A stretch of 7,043 nucleotides of DNA from Chloroflexi bacterium RBG_13_51_18 (GTDB lineage Bacteria > Chloroflexota > Dehalococcoidia > Dehalococcoidales > RBG-16-60-22), in the NCBI GenBank assembly GCA_001796495.1, contig MGMR01000098.1, positions 7,312 to 14,354 on the forward strand, read 5' to 3'. Under the pieces are notes generated by a model. The model was not told the origin of the DNA. It ran no database searches and saw nothing but the letters and a program-made list of their open reading frames with translations. Numbering within the stretch: the first letter of the stretch is position 1; each line of letters starts with the position of its first letter. Below are positions 5,030 through 7,043 of the stretch, piece after piece. Made by a program: the position numbers and the translations under genes.

Positions 5030-6877
5030 TTATTTTCCCGCTAAATCTTTAGCCGCGAATTCCAGGCTTAGTTCTTTAAGCGTTTTCTCGGTGGGAACGC
5101 CCTGTTTCGTCCAGCCGCGCAGGCTGTAATATTTATCGAGGAACTCATCGCTATGGCTGACGATTTGCCCTTCGCCCTTGGCTTCGCGGGTATGCAGGGG
5201 TTCGGTCCGGATGCGTTCGGGCAGATAGTCATCTTTACGACCGAGTCCCTGCCGGATATTGAAAGCCCTTTCCAGTGTAAACATGCGGTCGCCCACTTTA
5301 GCCAGGTAAGCATCATCTTTGAAGGCATCGATGCCGCGGGCAGCGGTGAGCAACTTACCGTAGAGCTGCGCCCAGCCCCAGCCGCCGGCGAAAGCGCAGA
5401 CAATGCCGCATTCGTTCGAGGCGGTGCCGTTCTGGTTAAAAATAACAACATCGGCATTGCCCTCGTCAAAGCGGTCGGTGGGATGGGGAAAAGGCGCGCC
5501 GAAGATATCCTGGGCGGCATAACCGTAGCAGTGTGAAGCCCCGACGCTGGCGGTGGCGTAATTATAACCCTGGGACTTGGCGCCGCGGGGTTCGTAAGCG
5601 GGTAGTTCCAGGCCTTTGACATGCATGGCGTAGACATCCGACCCCTTGCCTATTTTAGAGGCAACGCGCCTGGTGCCCTCGGCGAGGAGGTCACCGATGC
5701 CCTCGCGCATGGCTATTTTCTGGATAAGAGCGACCATCGGCTCGTGTTTACCGTAAAGCAGCTCAAGTCCGCCCGTGTCCGATTTATTGATTAAACCCTT
5801 CTCATAAAGCTCGTAAGCAAAACCGATGCTGTTGCCGGCGCTGATGGTATCCAGCCCGAGGTCGTCGCAAAGCTGGTCGGCGGCAATGCTGGCCTCGATG
5901 CTATCGCTCTCGATAGGACCGGTAAAAGCCCATATAGACTCGTACTCGGGGCCTTCGCTGTGGGCGCTTTTATACACGCCGGAGGTAACCGTGTGCACTT
6001 TACCGCACCTTGCCGGGCAGGAATAACAGCCCATGTCCCCCGTTCTCAACTTGCGGTATTCAGCGCCGGTGATTTTCTGGTAGCCGACCTGCTGGCCGTA
6101 GCGGAAATTGCGGACGGGGTAAATCCCGATGGCGTTGGTGACATCCTGGGTGCTGGTGGTGCCCCATTCCTTGTGATTGAGGAACCCGCCATTGTCCTTG
6201 ATAATATTGACCTGCTCTTTAGCCAGAGCGTTATATGCATCGGGGTCAGCGAGGTGGAGAGCGCGCGCGGCGGTAATGGCCACGGCTTTAAGGTTTTTGG
6301 AGCCCATGACCGTGCCGGTGCCGCAGCGTCCGGCGGTGCGGCGGTCGCTGACGACGGCGGCGTATTTGACCAGGTTTTCACCGGCCGGGCCGATGCAGGC
6401 AGTGCGCGTATTTTTGCCGTGCTGGCTGTTCAGCCAGGCCTGCGTTTCTTTAGTGTCTTTGCCCCAGATCTCCGCGGCGCTAAGAATTTTGCAGCCGTCC
6501 GGGGTGATATGGATATAAGAAGGTTTGGCCGCCTTGCCCTCGATGATAATGATTTCATAGTCAGCGAATTTCATCCAGGCGCCGAAATCGGCGCCACAGA
6601 CGGAGCGGGCGAAAGCGCCGGTAAGAGGGCTCTTGGTGCAGACCATCCACCGGGATACCGCCTGCGCCGTAGTGCCGGCCAGAGGGCCATTCACCATAAT
6701 GACTTTGTTTTTCTCACTCAGAGGGTCGGTGCCGGGGGCGATTTCATCATAAAGATACTTGATACCGTAGCCCCTCCCGCCGATAAAGTCCGCCGCAACC
6801 TTTTGCGGTACCGTCTCCGTGCCGACCTTACCGTTGGATAGATTTACCCTGAGTATTCTGCCGGTGTTCAACGCCAT
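5030..6877 (-). CDS. aor: Aldehyde:ferredoxin oxidoreductase family tungsten/molybdenum enzyme
   Basis: A 615-residue cytoplasmic oxidoreductase that in characterised members oxidises aldehydes to acids (or reduces acids) with ferredoxin, using a bis-pterin tungsten or molybdenum centre and one [4Fe-4S] cluster. Domain 1 has GGRGYGIKYLYDEIAPGTDP (33-52), GPLAGTTAQAVSRW (64-77) and CTKSPLTGAFARS (80-92). The cluster ligands are Cys284-x2-Cys287-x3-Cys291 in GDMGCYSCPARCGK, with Cys494 (GIVCAF) as the likely fourth; Cys490 is an alternative. The first pterin motif DxxGLD is intact at 338-343. The second, normally DxxGLC, is changed to NECGIVC (488-494), so this is a divergent subfamily and the substrate is uncertain. 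The length is normal. Start: the ATG at 6877 follows AGAGGAGG by five bases and opens with the family-typical MALNTGRILRVNLSNG. An in-frame ATG at 7009 would add 44 unrelated residues and overlap the upstream gene. It lies 70 bp behind a MoaD/ThiS-like gene, probably its cofactor-assembly partner. Confidence 0.96.
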   Translation of the reverse strand: MALNTGRILRVNLSNGKVGTETVPQKVAADFIGGRGYGIKYLYDEIAPGTDPLSEKNKVIMVNGPLAGTTAQAVSRWMVCTKSPLTGAFARSVCGADFGAWMKFADYEIIIIEGKAAKPSYIHITPDGCKILSAAEIWGKDTKETQAWLNSQHGKNTRTACIGPAGENLVKYAAVVSDRRTAGRCGTGTVMGSKNLKAVAITAARALHLADPDAYNALAKEQVNIIKDNGGFLNHKEWGTTSTQDVTNAIGIYPVRNFRYGQQVGYQKITGAEYRKLRTGDMGCYSCPARCGKVHTVTSGVYKSAHSEGPEYESIWAFTGPIESDSIEASIAADQLCDDLGLDTISAGNSIGFAYELYEKGLINKSDTGGLELLYGKHEPMVALIQKIAMREGIGDLLAEGTRRVASKIGKGSDVYAMHVKGLELPAYEPRGAKSQGYNYATASVGASHCYGYAAQDIFGAPFPHPTDRFDEGNADVVIFNQNGTASNECGIVCAFAGGWGWAQLYGKLLTAARGIDAFKDDAYLAKVGDRMFTLERAFNIRQGLGRKDDYLPERIRTEPLHTREAKGEGQIVSHSDEFLDKYYSLRGWTKQGVPTEKTLKELSLEFAAKDLAGK

Positions 6878-6882
6878 ATTAG

Positions 6883-6890
6883 CCTCCTCT
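6883..6890 (-). promoter_or_regulatory. Strong ribosome binding site that fixes the AOR start
   Basis: AGAGGAGG on the minus strand ends five bases before the ATG at 6877. No such site precedes the in-frame ATG at 7009, so the shorter protein is the right one. Confidence 0.85.
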
Positions 6891-6915
6891 AAACAAGCTG
6901 GTATATATAATACAC

Positions 6916-6927
6916 TCTTATATAAGA
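6916..6927. repeat. Perfect 12-bp palindrome in the AOR leader
   Basis: TCTTATATAAGA is a perfect dyad located 39-50 bp before the AOR start, in an AT-rich 70-bp gap that also holds TATTAT and TATATA hexamers on the minus strand. It could be part of a promoter or an operator; AT-rich gaps also give such palindromes by chance. Confidence 0.3.
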
Positions 6928-6947
6928 TAATTGCTATTAAAAAACGT

Positions 6948-7043
6948 CTATCCGCCCAGAACGATGTGGGAAATAAAAATCTTATCACCGTCACGGACGG
7001 AGCGCGCAAGCGGCTCCGGAAAAGCGTTCTCTCCGTTGATAAA
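6948..7043 (-). CDS. C-terminal part of a MoaD/ThiS-family sulfur-carrier protein, cut by window edge
   Basis: An open frame enters from the right edge and gives 31 residues before TAG at 6950-6948. The tail contains INGEN, then a charged DGDKIFISHIV stretch, and ends exactly in Gly-Gly. This pattern (NG near a turn, a DGD before the last strand, terminal GG) is that of the ubiquitin-fold sulfur carriers MoaD and ThiS, where the C-terminal glycine is adenylated and thiocarboxylated. The beginning of the gene lies outside the window, so full length and subgroup are unknown. Its position directly upstream of an AOR gene favours a MoaD-like role in tungsto- or molybdopterin synthesis rather than thiamine synthesis. 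The two genes are 70 bp apart and may share a transcript. Too short for a firm family call, but the GG end and spacing make it more than chance. Confidence 0.75.
   Translation of the reverse strand, partial: FINGENAFPEPLARSVRDGDKIFISHIVLGG

Noticed and set aside
5960..6841. Long plus-strand open frame (293 codons) opposite the AOR gene
   Set aside because: It is fully antisense to an unmistakable AOR coding sequence, has no ribosome binding site of note, and the translation shows no recognisable family; GC-biased codon use on the real strand explains it.
6878..7009. N-terminal extension of the AOR protein from the ATG at 7009
   Set aside because: The extra 44 residues do not match the family, cross the AT-rich leader and overlap the MoaD/ThiS-like gene; the ATG at 6877 has a strong ribosome binding site and the canonical AOR N-terminus.

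Overview
The window is a stretch of bacterial (less likely archaeal) chromosome in which every gene I can support lies on the minus strand. It holds eight protein genes, two of them cut by the window edges, and no RNA genes, mobile elements or CRISPR. Reading in the direction of transcription (right to left): the tail of a MoaD/ThiS-type sulfur carrier, an aldehyde:ferredoxin oxidoreductase (AOR) family tungsten/molybdenum enzyme, an MFS transporter, two paralogous small cupins, a DUF169 protein, a Fur-family metalloregulator, and the catalytic large subunit of methylmalonyl-CoA mutase, which runs off the left edge. Genes are moderately GC-rich, gaps are short and AT-rich (longest 127 bp), and most starts have good GGAGG-type ribosome binding sites.

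The gene content suggests a strict anaerobe. AOR enzymes use ferredoxin and a tungstopterin, and the mutase is of the type usually paired with a separate B12-binding subunit. The mutase sequence type and the DUF169 protein look most like those I associate with Chloroflexota (Dehalococcoidia) or syntrophic delta-proteobacterial lineages. This is an impression from sequence style, not a search result.

Layout. (a) 7043-5030: MoaD/ThiS-like tail, 79 bp from its end to the AOR start, then AOR. They are probably functionally linked, the small GG-ending protein serving pterin cofactor sulfuration for the enzyme. (b) 5029-4903: a gap with a weak terminator-like hairpin, a possible promoter and a conspicuous nested dyad that resembles a Fur box. 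(c) 4902-3646: MFS exporter-like protein. (d) 3645-3540: gap with a possible promoter. (e) 3539-1: a tight five-gene run (cupin A, 45 bp, cupin B, 20 bp, DUF169, 1-base TAATG overlap, Fur-like, 6 bp, mutase), best read as one operon.

The most interesting points are: the co-transcription of a cupin pair and a DUF169 protein with a His-tailed Fur-family regulator and a B12-dependent mutase; the Fur-box-like dyad in front of the MFS gene in a window that also encodes a Fur-family protein; and the AOR/sulfur-carrier pair with a non-canonical second pterin motif. None of these proves a new system. The cupin/DUF169/Fur/mutase operon is the best candidate for something undescribed.
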